Assembly (NCBI RefSeq): GCF_050433385.1
Contig: NZ_JBNPXI010000003.1
Span: forward strand, 314,201 to 378,200
DNA from: Brassicibacter mesophilus
GTDB lineage: Bacteria; Bacillota; Clostridia; Tissierellales; Proteiniboraceae
Reading direction: 5' to 3'
DNA: 64,000 nucleotides
A program made the position numbers and the translations under genes. Of this stretch, positions 25,932-34,613 are shown in pieces. Every line of letters begins with the position of its first letter. Positions within the stretch are counted from its first letter, which is position 1. The notes beneath the pieces are model-generated. The model had not been told where the DNA came from. It did not search any database and worked only from the letters and a program-made list of their open reading frames with translations.

Positions 25932-26111
25932 GACTATTCTCCTTTCAGGAGTCTTTAACATTTAGTATTAGCTAAATTATCAAAAATATAAAAGAGGTTA
26001 GTTATAAATTAACTACAATCTTACAAAATAAATCAAAAATCGACAGGGAAAATAATTGTTTTGTTGAATAAATAGAGTATATATAAAATGTACGTGACAG
26101 GGGAGATACTA

Positions 26112-28082
26112 TTGAGAACTAAATTTATAGTATGTGTAGTTTTAATTACGCTATTATTCATATCACCTAGCTACGCAGTTCTTGATGAGGAAGAGAGCAT
26201 GCTTATCATAGCTGGAGATAAAAACTTTCCTCCTTACGAGTATATTGATTATGATAGAGAATACAGAGGTTTTAATGTTGACTTAATGAGGGCTTTAGCA
26301 ATAGAGATGGGAATCGAGATTAAACTTGTTCCTATGGATTGGATGGAGGCTCACGCATTGTTGCATGCAGGAAAAATTGATGCAATACAAGGAATGAATT
26401 TTAATGAAAAAAGAGCAGAAATATATGACTTTTCTGATGAATATCTAGTTAATTCACAGGTTTGTTTTGTTAAAAAAGAAAATACGAATATTTTTGATTT
26501 AGAGAATCTGAAAGGCAAAAGAGTTGCAGTGCAAAGAAGTGATCTTGCCGCATATATTTTAGCTGAGATGGGGGAGATAGAAGTAGTTTTTTTCTCTGAT
26601 TTAGATGGGGCATTTGAGCAGCTTATAAACGATGAGGTAGATGCAGTTGTGGGGAATCGTTTATCAGGTTTATATAACATTCAAAAAAACAGAACAGTAA
26701 ATAAAATAAAGATAGTTGGGGATGAGTTGAATCTTACACCTTATGGAATAGCAGTTCAAAAAGGGAACACTGAACTTTTAGATAAATTTAATAAAGGATT
26801 ACAGAAACTAAAAAGAAAAGGAACGTATCAGAAAATATATGAAAAATGGTTCGGTAAAGAAATAAAGCCAGCGTGGCGAGATCTAAAATATGCTCTTTAC
26901 ACGCTTATATTTATAGTAATCTCAACATTAGCTATAATTCTAGTCATATTTAGGCTGAACAAGGTTCTAAAGAAGGAAGTCGAGAAAAGAACTTATGAGT
27001 TAGAAAATATAAATAAAGAATTAGCGGCTAAGCAAAAAATTATAGAAGAAAGTGATAGATTTAAAGAACAAGTTTTAGATTGCCTTGGTAATGGACTGAT
27101 CACATTTGATACAGATGGAAAAATAACAACTATTAATAAAAACTGTGAGATACTTTTAGGATTAGAAAGAGGAAATACAATAGGAAAACAATATGACATG
27201 ATTGGAATTGAAAAGTATTTTGATATAAGTATTATGGAGAGAAGCATAAAATATGGAGAAATTTTTAATTTAGAAGAAAAACGATTTACACTTGGGAATA
27301 GAGAGTTGACTTTTTCATACACTTTATCACCTCTTCATGGAAAGAATAATAAGCATATTGGAGCAGTTTTAACATTTAGAAATATAACTGAGATAAAGAC
27401 ATTGAGGAATAAGCTAGCTGAAAAGGATAAAATGCAGTCATTAGGACGTCTTATATCAGGTATAGCTCATGAAATAAGGAATCCACTTACATCAATCAAG
27501 ACTTATATAGAGCTCTTACCGATAAAATATGATAATGTGAAATTTAGAGAAAAGATTACTCAACAAGTTCCTGCTGAGATTCATAGATTGAACCTGCTTT
27601 TAACTGAGCTATTAGATTACTCAAAACCAAAAAAACTGAAGAAAGAAAAATTTGACTTAGAGGAGCTTATAATACAGACAACTGCACTTTTTTCAGCTGA
27701 ACTTTCTAGTAAGAATATAGATGTCGAATATGTTTTCAAAGGTGTTCCTAGTATTTATGCAGATAGACAGCAAATAAAGCAGATTATAATTAACCTATTG
27801 ATTAATAGTATAGAAGCAGTAGATAGTCATGGAAAAGTTCAGTTTCTTGTGAATGAGGATGAAGATAACTTAGTTATGAGTATAGTTGATAATGGAAAAG
27901 GGATTTCTGAAGAAAATATTGACAATGTATTCGATCCATTTTACACTACCAAGGCTGATGGAACTGGATTAGGGTTATCCATATGCTATCAATGTGCTAA
28001 AGACAATAATGCTCAAATTATTATAAATAGCAAAAAACATCAAGGAACGAGAATTGACTTGGTTTTTTCGAAAGCATTTTAA
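26112..28082 (+). CDS. Sensor kinase with extracellular SBP3 domain (DctB-like role)
   Basis: 656 residues from TTG 26112, which has GGGGAG six nt upstream; an ATG at 26088 lacks a site. In order: signal peptide ending near SPSYA; a periplasmic-type solute-binding domain of family 3 (FPPYEYIDYD to KWFGKE, about residues 30-255); one membrane helix near residue 270; a PAS domain (CLGNGLITFDTDGKIT); HisKA with phosphoacceptor His in SGIAHEIRNPLTSIK; and HATPase (NLLINSIEAVD, VDNGKGIS, GTGLGLSICYQC). The binding domain should sense the solute imported by the TRAP system downstream. Its stop overlaps the region just before the regulator start. Confidence 0.92.
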   Translation: MRTKFIVCVVLITLLFISPSYAVLDEEESMLIIAGDKNFPPYEYIDYDREYRGFNVDLMRALAIEMGIEIKLVPMDWMEAHALLHAGKIDAIQGMNFNEKRAEIYDFSDEYLVNSQVCFVKKENTNIFDLENLKGKRVAVQRSDLAAYILAEMGEIEVVFFSDLDGAFEQLINDEVDAVVGNRLSGLYNIQKNRTVNKIKIVGDELNLTPYGIAVQKGNTELLDKFNKGLQKLKRKGTYQKIYEKWFGKEIKPAWRDLKYALYTLIFIVISTLAIILVIFRLNKVLKKEVEKRTYELENINKELAAKQKIIEESDRFKEQVLDCLGNGLITFDTDGKITTINKNCEILLGLERGNTIGKQYDMIGIEKYFDISIMERSIKYGEIFNLEEKRFTLGNRELTFSYTLSPLHGKNNKHIGAVLTFRNITEIKTLRNKLAEKDKMQSLGRLISGIAHEIRNPLTSIKTYIELLPIKYDNVKFREKITQQVPAEIHRLNLLLTELLDYSKPKKLKKEKFDLEELIIQTTALFSAELSSKNIDVEYVFKGVPSIYADRQQIKQIIINLLINSIEAVDSHGKVQFLVNEDEDNLVMSIVDNGKGISEENIDNVFDPFYTTKADGTGLGLSICYQCAKDNNAQIIINSKKHQGTRIDLVFSKAF

Positions 28083-28098
28083 CATAGGGGGAAGTTTA

Positions 28099-29448
28099 GT
28101 GAACAAGATATTAATAATTGATGATGAAAAAGCCATTTGTGACTCACTAAAATTTGCACTTGAAGATGATTATGAAGTTTACAGTGTCCAAAAGTCTAGT
28201 CAAGCTTTAGAAGTATTATCTTCAGCTGATGTAGATGTTGTTTTACTTGATTTAAAGCTTGGAAATGAGGATGGCTTAAATATTTTGAAGCAAATAAAGA
28301 AAATGAGTAAAGATACACAAGTAATAATTATGACAGCCTTTGGTAGTATTAAATCATCGGTAAAAGCTATTAAAGAAGGAGCTTTTCATTATATAACTAA
28401 GCCGCTAGATATGGAAGAATTGTTTGTTTACATTAAAAAAGCGCTTGAATATAAAAAATTAAATGGCTCATTAAACAATTTAAAAGAAGTAGTAACAAAA
28501 GAGTTTGGTGCTGAAGGGATAATAGGAAAATCTCAAGCTTTACAAGCTATATTGAAAAAAGTATATAAAATAAAGGACATTGATTCAACCGTTTTGATAA
28601 CTGGAGAAAGCGGGACAGGTAAAGATTTGATATCTAAGTCATTACACTTCGAAGGAAAACGAAAAGAAGAAAATTTTCAGATAGTTAATTGTGCTGCAAT
28701 TCCCAGCAATTTGCTCGAAAGCGAGCTTTTTGGGTTTGAAAAGGGAGCATTTACAGGGGCTGATAAAAAAAGAATAGGAAAAATACAATTGGCAGACAAA
28801 GGAACTCTTTTTTTAGATGAAATTGGAGAAATGGACTTACAACTCCAAGCAAAAATACTTAGGGTCGTAGAAGATATGCAGGTAATACCATTAGGAAGTG
28901 AAAAAGGAGTTAAAGTAGATGTTAGGATAATTGCGGCTACTAATAAGGATTTAGAAAATGAGGTTAAAGAAGGAAGGTTTAGAGAAGATTTATATTATAG
29001 GCTGAATGTTATTACTTTAAAGATTCCGCCTTTAAGAGAAAGAAATGGGGATATTCCTATATTAATAAATCACTTTTTAAAGAAGTACAATAAAAAGCTT
29101 GATAAACGTGTAAAAGGTTTTGAAAGAGAAGTGATCCAACTACTTGAAGCATATAATTACCCAGGAAATGTGAGAGAACTTGAGAACTTAATAGAAAGAC
29201 TTGTTGCATTATCTGATGGAGACACGATTACTGTAGAGGACTTACCAGAGAAGCTTAAGCATAAATCTATAATAGTTGAAAGTAAGGATGCAGTAGTAAT
29301 AACGGTTGGAACAACACTTAAAGAGACAGAAAAAAAGATTATATTAAAAACACTTGAATATTTTGATGGAAGCCGAAGAAAAACAGCACAATGTTTACAG
29401 ATTAGTGAAAGAAATCTTCAATACAAAATAAAAGAGTATGAAGAATAG
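28099..29448 (+). CDS. Sigma-54-dependent response regulator (DctD/NtrC type)
   Basis: 449 residues from GTG 28099 with GGGGAAG upstream. Receiver domain (IIDDEKAICDSL, phospho-Asp in VVLLDLKLGNEDG), AAA+ domain with Walker A GESGTGKD, the sigma-54 contact loop GAFTGA, Walker B GTLFLDEIGEMD, and a C-terminal Fis-type HTH (GSRRKTAQCLQISERNLQYKI). It follows the kinase by 16 bp. A sigma-54 promoter with two upstream palindromic sites stands before the TRAP genes, the obvious target. Confidence 0.94.
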   Translation: MNKILIIDDEKAICDSLKFALEDDYEVYSVQKSSQALEVLSSADVDVVLLDLKLGNEDGLNILKQIKKMSKDTQVIIMTAFGSIKSSVKAIKEGAFHYITKPLDMEELFVYIKKALEYKKLNGSLNNLKEVVTKEFGAEGIIGKSQALQAILKKVYKIKDIDSTVLITGESGTGKDLISKSLHFEGKRKEENFQIVNCAAIPSNLLESELFGFEKGAFTGADKKRIGKIQLADKGTLFLDEIGEMDLQLQAKILRVVEDMQVIPLGSEKGVKVDVRIIAATNKDLENEVKEGRFREDLYYRLNVITLKIPPLRERNGDIPILINHFLKKYNKKLDKRVKGFEREVIQLLEAYNYPGNVRELENLIERLVALSDGDTITVEDLPEKLKHKSIIVESKDAVVITVGTTLKETEKKIILKTLEYFDGSRRKTAQCLQISERNLQYKIKEYEE

Positions 29449-29460
29449 CATAAGACTTGT

Positions 29461-29492
29461 CTGCAAAAAATGCATAACTGCAAATTTTGCAG
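29461..29492. promoter_or_regulatory. Upstream activator sites for the NtrC-type regulator
   Basis: A perfect palindrome CTGCAAATTTTGCAG (29478-29492) and a related imperfect copy CTGCAAAAAATGCA (29461-29474) lie about 75-105 bp before the -24 element, the right distance for enhancer-type binding by the adjacent regulator. Confidence 0.7.
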
Positions 29493-29565
29493 ATGAAAAT
29501 ATTGCTTATAATAAATAAATATATCAAAAAACACGATTTACAAGGCAGAATATTGCTTACCCTTA

Positions 29566-29582
29566 TTGGCATCATCTTTGCA
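29566..29582 (+). promoter_or_regulatory. Sigma-54 (-24/-12) promoter of the TRAP operon
   Basis: TTGGCATCATCTTTGCA fits TTGGCA-N5-TTGC closely with exact GG/GC spacing. It lies 67 bp before the dctP start, right after a gene for a sigma-54 activator. Confidence 0.88.
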
Positions 29583-29649
29583 TTATTAATGTGCAGGAGG
29601 TGTAATAAGGCTTTTTTATTTAAAAATACAATTACGAGGAGGAGTCATA

Positions 29650-30681
29650 ATGAAAAAAACAAGAAAAATTGCTATTTTATTATCTGTTGTTATGCTGTTA
29701 AATATTTATTTAGTTGGATGTGGTAGCAGAGGAGGTAGTAGCGATAGTGCAGAGGAAGTAATTGAAATCAACTATGGTCATGGTTTTATGCCAGAAACGC
29801 CTCATCATAAAGCTGCACTAAAGTTTAAAGAAGAAGTTGAATCAAAGACTAATGGCAAAGTTAAAGTAAACGTATTCCCATCTGGACAACTAGGAAGCGC
29901 AAGAGAGATGTTTGAAGGGTTGCAAATGGGTACACAAGAAATTGCATTAGTACCTACGGCAAGAATAAGTGGATTTGCCCCAGAGCTTCAATTATTTGAT
30001 CTTCCTTACTTATTTCCTACAAGAGAAATAGCTTATGAAATAATGGATGGAGAAGTTGGAACAGAGCTATTAAATGTCCTTGATGATCAGAAAATAAAAG
30101 GAATAGCATTTTACGAAGATGGATTTAAACATTTTACTGCAAATAAAGAAATAAGAGCAGTTGACGATTTTAAAGGTGTTAAATTTAGAACTATGGAAAG
30201 TCCAATAATAATGAGTCAGTTTAAAGCTTTAGGTGCTAATCCTGTTCCAATAGATTTTAGTGAGTTATACAACTCATTACAGTTAGGGGTTGTTGAAGGA
30301 CAGGAAAATCCGTTAGTAACTATTGAGAACATGAAGTTCTATGAAGTTCAAGATTACCTTATGCTAAGCGAGCATGCTTATTTAGGACATGTTTTAATAT
30401 ATAGCAGCGATTGGTTTAATAAACTTCCAGAAGATATTCAAAAGGTGCTTTATGACACAGGAAGAGAAGTAGCAAAATGGCAAAGAAATGCTGTTCAAGA
30501 AGAAGAAGTAAAGTATCTTGAAACTATAAAAGCTTCTGGAACAAATATTGTTGAGCTAAGTGAATCTGAAAAGGAAGCTTTAAAAGAGATTACACGTCCT
30601 GTTCATAATGAATATGTAAAGATGTTCGGAAACGACATTATAGATAAAGTATATGCTGAAATTGAAAAATTAAGTAAATAA
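29650..30681 (+). CDS. dctP: TRAP transporter solute-binding lipoprotein DctP
   Basis: 343 residues with a lipoprotein signal (lipobox LVGC at about residue 25), then a DctP-type periplasmic binding protein: YGHGFMPETPHHKAALKF, FPSGQLGSAREMFEGLQMG, KFRTMESPIIMSQFKALGA and VVEGQENPL. The conserved Arg in KFRTME binds the carboxylate of organic-acid ligands. ATG follows GGAGGAG. It captures the solute outside the membrane for DctQM. Ligand is unknown; a carboxylate is likely from family knowledge. Confidence 0.93.
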   Translation: MKKTRKIAILLSVVMLLNIYLVGCGSRGGSSDSAEEVIEINYGHGFMPETPHHKAALKFKEEVESKTNGKVKVNVFPSGQLGSAREMFEGLQMGTQEIALVPTARISGFAPELQLFDLPYLFPTREIAYEIMDGEVGTELLNVLDDQKIKGIAFYEDGFKHFTANKEIRAVDDFKGVKFRTMESPIIMSQFKALGANPVPIDFSELYNSLQLGVVEGQENPLVTIENMKFYEVQDYLMLSEHAYLGHVLIYSSDWFNKLPEDIQKVLYDTGREVAKWQRNAVQEEEVKYLETIKASGTNIVELSESEKEALKEITRPVHNEYVKMFGNDIIDKVYAEIEKLSK

Positions 30682-30687
30682 AGTTAT

Positions 30688-30723
30688 TAAGGATGATTAG
30701 ATTAGTATTGCTGATCATCCTTA
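30688..30723 (+). other. Intercistronic hairpin between dctP and dctQ
   Basis: A 10-bp stem (30688-30697 with 30714-30723) and 16-nt loop, followed by AAAAATTA and no T run. Such hairpins often protect the binding-protein mRNA and raise its level over the membrane subunits. Confidence 0.6.
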
Positions 30724-30765
30724 AAAATTATATCTATACTAGTCTATCTATGAAGGAGGTATAAC

Positions 30766-31248
30766 GTGAAAAAACTAGACAATATTTTGAGCAAAATAGA
30801 GCAATATTTTATCGGAATTCTGATATTGATAATAACAATAATATTGTTTATTAACGTAGTGTTAAGGTATTTTAACATGTCATTTGATTGGGCAGAAGAG
30901 TTTGCTAGATATGGGATTGTATGGGTTACGTTTATAGGAGCGAGTGTATGTATATATAAAGGTGCTCATATTGGAGTGGATGCATTATTATCATTTTTAT
31001 CAAATAGAGGTAAGAAAGTATTAACTTTAATTACTATAATTTTAGCTGTTATTTTTACTGCATTTTTCACTTTACAGTCTTTAAATTTAACCTTAAAAGT
31101 ATTAGAAACTGGACAAGTTAGTTCAACGATTGAAGTATCCATGGCTTACATATATGGTGCAATGCCTGTAGGTGGAGCCTTAATGCTAATAAGATACATT
31201 CAACAACTTATAAAAACTATAAATTGTTTGAAGGAGGATATGGCATAA
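30766..31248 (+). CDS. dctQ: TRAP transporter small membrane subunit DctQ
   Basis: 160 residues starting at GTG 30766, seven nt after GGAGG. Four membrane segments with the DctQ signature WAEEFARYGIVWVTFIGA near residue 40 and KGAHIGVDALLSF. It joins the large subunit in the cytoplasmic membrane. The stop codon overlaps the dctM start by 1 nt, so translation is coupled. Confidence 0.93.
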   Translation: MKKLDNILSKIEQYFIGILILIITIILFINVVLRYFNMSFDWAEEFARYGIVWVTFIGASVCIYKGAHIGVDALLSFLSNRGKKVLTLITIILAVIFTAFFTLQSLNLTLKVLETGQVSSTIEVSMAYIYGAMPVGGALMLIRYIQQLIKTINCLKEDMA

Positions 31249-32522
31249 TGACAATAGCTCTATTTGGTATATTGATTGTATTGTTAATCAGTAGTACACC
31301 AGTATATATAGCCTTAGCATTTTCAACAGTTATAGCTTTGTTTTTCTTTACAGGTATTCCTCTTGAAGTTGTACCTCAACGTATGTTTGCAGGAATAGAC
31401 AAATTCTCGCTAATGGCAGTTCCATTTTTTATACTAGCAGCAAATGTAATGAAGGGTGGCGGTTTGTCACTTAGGATATTAAAGCTAGCCAAAGCTTTAG
31501 TAGGACATTTAAAGGGCGGACTAGCTATGACTGTTGTTCTTGCATGCATGTTTTTTGGTGCAGTATCAGGGTCAAGTCCAGCTACAGTAATAGCCATAGG
31601 GGCTTTAATGATACCAGCACTGTCAGAAGCACATTATGAGGAAAAATTTTCTGTCGGGTTAATTACAGCCAGTGCAGCCGTAGCAGTAATTATTCCACCT
31701 AGTATTGGTATGATAGTGTATGGCTCAGTAACAGGAGTATCTGTAGGAGATTTGTTTATGGCTGGATTAGGACCAGGAATATTATATGGTACAATTTTCA
31801 TGGGATATAGCTATTACTATGCAAAGAAAAACAAATTACAGACTGAAAAAAGAACTACAAAAAGAGAGTTGTGGGATGCTTTTAAGGAATCAGGATGGGC
31901 TTTAGGAATACCAGTTGTAATAATCGGCGGGATATATGGCGGAATATTTACACCTACTGAGGCAGCAGCAGTTGCAGCAGTATATGCAATTATTGTTTCT
32001 ATGTTCATCTATAAGGATTTAGATTTTAAAGGACTTATAAATGAAGCAATCGAAGCGGCTGTAGGTACTGCACAAGTAATGGTGTTACTAGCTGCTGCAT
32101 CAGTCTTTGCTTGGGTATTAACAAGACAGCAAGTTCCACAGGCATTAGCAGAAACTTTAATCAGTATTAGTAATTCTAAGATTGCTATATTACTTATGAT
32201 GAATGTTATACTTCTTATAGTAGGTATGTTTGTTGATCCAGCATCTTCAACTATGATATTGGCACCTCTATTCTTACCTTTAGCTATTAATTTTGGAATA
32301 GATCCAATACATCTAGGAATCATAATGGTAGTAAACGGTGCAATAGGAATGTTTACTCCACCATTTGGTTTAAATCTGTTTGTTGCAACAGGAGTTTCTA
32401 ACCTATCAATTAGTAGAATTATTTCTGGTGTAATTCCTTTTATGATTTTAAGTTTAATTACACTTATGCTAGTAACATTCATACCTCAAATATCACTTTG
32501 GCTTCCAAGCATATTAAAATAA
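31248..32522 (+). CDS. dctM: TRAP transporter large membrane subunit DctM
   Basis: 424 residues from ATG 31248 (AAGGAGG within dctQ). About twelve membrane segments with DctM motifs: MKGGGLSLRILKLAKALVGH, GAVSGSSPATVIAIG, IIPPSIGMIVYG and GMFTPPFGLNLFV. It performs sodium-driven uptake with DctQ using the solute delivered by DctP. It is the last gene of the operon, followed 7 bp later by a terminator. Confidence 0.95.
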   Translation: MTIALFGILIVLLISSTPVYIALAFSTVIALFFFTGIPLEVVPQRMFAGIDKFSLMAVPFFILAANVMKGGGLSLRILKLAKALVGHLKGGLAMTVVLACMFFGAVSGSSPATVIAIGALMIPALSEAHYEEKFSVGLITASAAVAVIIPPSIGMIVYGSVTGVSVGDLFMAGLGPGILYGTIFMGYSYYYAKKNKLQTEKRTTKRELWDAFKESGWALGIPVVIIGGIYGGIFTPTEAAAVAAVYAIIVSMFIYKDLDFKGLINEAIEAAVGTAQVMVLLAAASVFAWVLTRQQVPQALAETLISISNSKIAILLMMNVILLIVGMFVDPASSTMILAPLFLPLAINFGIDPIHLGIIMVVNGAIGMFTPPFGLNLFVATGVSNLSISRIISGVIPFMILSLITLMLVTFIPQISLWLPSILK

Positions 32523-32528
32523 CCAAGA

Positions 32529-32562
32529 AGGCTCACTTGTTTTTAAAAGTGAGCCTTTTTGA
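32529..32562 (+). terminator. Terminator of the TRAP operon
   Basis: An 11-bp perfect stem (32529-32539 with 32548-32558) is followed by a T run. Confidence 0.9.
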
Positions 32563-32647
32563 CATGCCCTTAACATGTTTACACTTTCCTAATATACATA
32601 TATAATAAAAGCATAAAAAGTTTTTATAGGAATAGGAGGCGTTTAAA

Positions 32648-32800
32648 ATGACTGATAAAGAAAACAATCAACTTGAGCATTGTACTGCATTTTGTCCAAT
32701 ATGTGGTTCTGATCTATATTATTTAGATGGTGAATGTTATTGCAAAAACAAAGAATGTAGTTGGTCGTGCGGAGGATGTGAAAAATATAAAAAATTATAA
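32648..32800 (+). CDS. Small zinc-ribbon-like protein, 50 residues
   Basis: ATG 32648 to TAA 32800, with AGGAGG seven nt upstream. It has eight Cys: HCTAFCPICG, then GECYCKNKECSW and SCGGCEKY. The paired CxxC/CxC pattern suggests zinc or metal binding. It stands alone with its own terminator directly after the stop. Many Clostridia carry such tiny Cys-rich proteins; no function is assigned. Confidence 0.8.
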   Translation: MTDKENNQLEHCTAFCPICGSDLYYLDGECYCKNKECSWSCGGCEKYKKL

Positions 32801-32809
32801 GTAGATGTA

Positions 32810-32845
32810 AAAACAGTAGAACTATCTACTGTTTTCATTTTTTTA
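32810..32845 (+). terminator. Terminator after the zinc-ribbon gene
   Basis: An 11-bp perfect stem (32810-32820 with 32825-32835) with an ACTA loop, then CATTTTTTT. Confidence 0.88.
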
Positions 32846-32850
32846 TAAAA

Positions 32851-32880
32851 TTAAAGAGGTCAAATTAATGACCTCTTTAA
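32851..32880 (-). terminator. Terminator for the small minus-strand membrane peptide genes
   Basis: A 12-bp perfect stem (32851-32862 with 32869-32880) with loop AATTAA; on the minus strand AATTTTAT follows. It lies 36 bp past the stop of the 39-residue ORF. Confidence 0.7.
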
Positions 32881-32915
32881 TTAATGGCTACATATAATGT
32901 AAGTGTTTTGAAGCT

Positions 32916-33035
32916 TTAGTATTTTCCGAATCCGCCACCGCCGCATCCGCAGAAACAGAAGAATATAACTAGCAATAAGAAGAAGAATAATAATTCGCTA
33001 CCGCCACCAAAGCATCCTGATTTAGCATCTACCAT
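32916..33035 (-). CDS. Small Gly/Cys-rich membrane peptide (39 residues), YjcZ-like
   Basis: From ATG 33035, nine nt after GGAGGT. It starts MVDAKSGCFGGGSELLFFFL and has one hydrophobic helix, then a Cys/Gly-rich tail (FCFCGCGGGGFGKY). The pattern of a Gly stretch plus one Phe/Leu helix resembles small sporulation membrane proteins of the YjcZ type. A sigma-K-like promoter lies upstream (33083-33109). It shares the LLFFFLLLV core with the 30-residue ORF upstream, so the two are probably paralogs. Confidence 0.72.
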   Translation of the reverse strand: MVDAKSGCFGGGSELLFFFLLLVIFFCFCGCGGGGFGKY

Positions 33036-33082
33036 GAGATAACCTCCTTTAAAATTATCATTAACCTTTTTAACGGTTAATA

Positions 33083-33109
33083 TATTATATGAAGAACTTA
33101 AAAATTGGT
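33083..33109 (-). promoter_or_regulatory. Sigma-K-like promoter for the 39-residue peptide
   Basis: On the minus strand AC, a 16-bp spacer and CATATAATA match AC-N16-CATANNNTA, the late mother-cell consensus. The -10 element ends 48 bp before the start codon. Confidence 0.65.
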
Positions 33110-33138
33110 GAAAAAATTAGTTGAAAAAATATTGTTTA

Positions 33139-33231
33139 TTAGTATCTAAAACACTGGCAGAATAGAACTACTAATAATAGGAAGAAAAATAGTAAACTAT
33201 CATCTATTCCATAATATTCGCTATTAGCCAT
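33139..33231 (-). CDS. Small membrane peptide (30 residues), paralog of the 39-residue ORF
   Basis: From ATG 33231, which has GGGGGGTG upstream. It starts MANSEYYGIDDSLLFFFLLL and ends with LFCQCFRY, so one hydrophobic helix is followed by a short Cys-containing tail. The LLFFFLLLV core and the position in tandem with the 39-residue ORF, plus a near-identical promoter sequence, argue that this is a real gene despite its size. Confidence 0.65.
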   Translation of the reverse strand: MANSEYYGIDDSLLFFFLLLVVLFCQCFRY

Positions 33232-33273
33232 ATCTACACCCCCCTAAATGTAAACTGACTTTTATTGTCAATA

Positions 33274-33301
33274 TATTATATGAAAGAGATAGATAATGTG
33301 T
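33274..33301 (-). promoter_or_regulatory. Sigma-K-like promoter for the 30-residue peptide
   Basis: CATATAATA on the minus strand with AC dinucleotides 15 or 17 bp upstream. The sequence TTCATATAATATATT is shared with the promoter of the neighbouring peptide gene. Confidence 0.55.
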
Positions 33302-33495
33302 GAAAAATAGTGAGTATGTTAAATGTATCAATAATATAGACTATGGGAAAATAAATGTTTTGGCTTAATATAAATTGGTAAATAAGAATTAAGAGAAAAA
33401 TATGTAGTTGAATAAATAGTTACAATATAATATATTAGTATAAACTTAATTAAAACTAGCGTTTATAAACAATAATATATAGGAAGGTGATTAAT

Positions 33496-34236
33496 ATGGG
33501 GAATATAGCGGCTTTTTTTGATATTGATGGAACAATATACAGAAATTCACTAATGATACAGCACTTTAAGAAGCTTATTAAATATGAAGTCATAGACCCA
33601 TATATATGGCATAGCCGTGTAAAACACACGTATCATGAATGGGAGAAAAGGTTCGGAGATTTTGAAGATTATCTTGAAGAGCTTGCAAATGTATACGTAA
33701 GCGAGTTAAAAGGAGTAAACAAAGCATATATTGAATTTATAGCAAGCCAAGTAATAAACTTAAATGGTGATAAAGTTTACAAATATGCTCGCTCAAGAAT
33801 AGAATGGCACAAGGAAAACAATCATAAAGTATTCTTTATATCTGGAAGCCCTGATTTTCTTGTATCTAAAATGGCTGAAAAATATGGAGCAACAGAATTT
33901 AGAGGCAGTGTGTATACAGTAGATGAAAACAACAACTTTACTGGAGAAATCATAAGAATGTGGGATTCTGAAAATAAGCAAAAGGCCATTGATGAATTTG
34001 TTAATAAATACGATGTTGATTTAGAGAACAGCTATGCTTATGGGGATACAAATGGAGACTTATCAATGCTTAATCTTGTAGGAAATCCAATAGCTATTAA
34101 TCCGAATAGAGAGCTATTTTTTAACATAAAAAATGATCCAAAATTGTCAGAAAAAGCCTCAATTATCATAGAAAGAAAAGATTTGATTTTTAAGATTAAT
34201 TCAGATGTGGAAATCATAAAAGGTTTATATGATTGA
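33496..34236 (+). CDS. HAD-IB family hydrolase (SerB-like phosphatase)
   Basis: 246 residues from ATG 33496 (GGAAGGTG upstream; a GTG at 33487 overlaps that site). HAD motifs in order: nucleophile AAFFDIDGTIYR at the start, motif II in FFISGSPDFLVS near residue 115, and GDTNGDLSMLNLVGNPIAI near residue 180. It is a cytosolic phosphatase acting on a small phosphorylated molecule, with a large helical cap (residues 20-95). The specific substrate is unknown. The ileS leader promoter lies just downstream. Confidence 0.88.
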   Translation: MGNIAAFFDIDGTIYRNSLMIQHFKKLIKYEVIDPYIWHSRVKHTYHEWEKRFGDFEDYLEELANVYVSELKGVNKAYIEFIASQVINLNGDKVYKYARSRIEWHKENNHKVFFISGSPDFLVSKMAEKYGATEFRGSVYTVDENNNFTGEIIRMWDSENKQKAIDEFVNKYDVDLENSYAYGDTNGDLSMLNLVGNPIAINPNRELFFNIKNDPKLSEKASIIIERKDLIFKINSDVEIIKGLYD

Positions 34237-34270
34237 TATGCTTTATAGCTTAAAATATGTCAAAATACAC

Positions 34271-34298
34271 TTGACAAATAAGTATAATTTGGTATAGT
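34271..34298 (+). promoter_or_regulatory. Promoter of the ileS T-box leader
   Basis: TTGACA (34271-34276), a 16-bp spacer and TATAGT (34293-34298). Confidence 0.8.
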
Positions 34299-34319
34299 AT
34301 TAATCAAACCCAATATTGA

Positions 34320-34557
34320 ATAAAGCTATGACGAGGACAGTAGTAAAGGAAGTTAGTATACAGAGAAATAATCATATGGTGAGAGATTATTACAAGAGCC
34401 TTTATGAAGATCACCTTCGAGTTTGATGTTTGAAATAAAAGTAAAACATCACGTAGAGATACGTTAAAATGTAATGAGTGATAAGATATTCTTCTTATAA
34501 CTTGGGTGGTAACGCGGTATATTCGTCCCTAGGTCATTGACCTAGGGACTTTTTTAT
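34320..34557 (+). ncRNA. T-box leader (isoleucine) controlling ileS
   Basis: A structured leader of about 240 nt before ileS. It has an early GACGAGGACAGTA segment typical of Stem I, a candidate specifier ATC (Ile, 34410-34412) in the setting GAAGATCACC, and the near-canonical T-box sequence TGGGTGGTAACGCGG at 34504-34518. A perfect GC-rich terminator (34525-34549, arms around ATT) with a T run follows. Uncharged tRNA-Ile would bind the specifier and T-box and favour read-through into ileS. Confidence 0.93.
34525..34556 (+). terminator. T-box conditional terminator
   Basis: GTCCCTAGGTC and its complement with an ATT loop, then TTTTTT. The T-box sequence lies directly upstream and can form the antiterminator. 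Confidence 0.92.
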
Positions 34558-34613
34558 GTATATTATTATAATTTTTATACAAGCTATATATTCAAGAGGA
34601 AAGGGTGAAGTGT

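Noticed and set aside
29487..29726. 79-codon ORF before dctP
   Set aside because: It covers the sigma-54 promoter and overlaps dctP in another frame; chance ORF.
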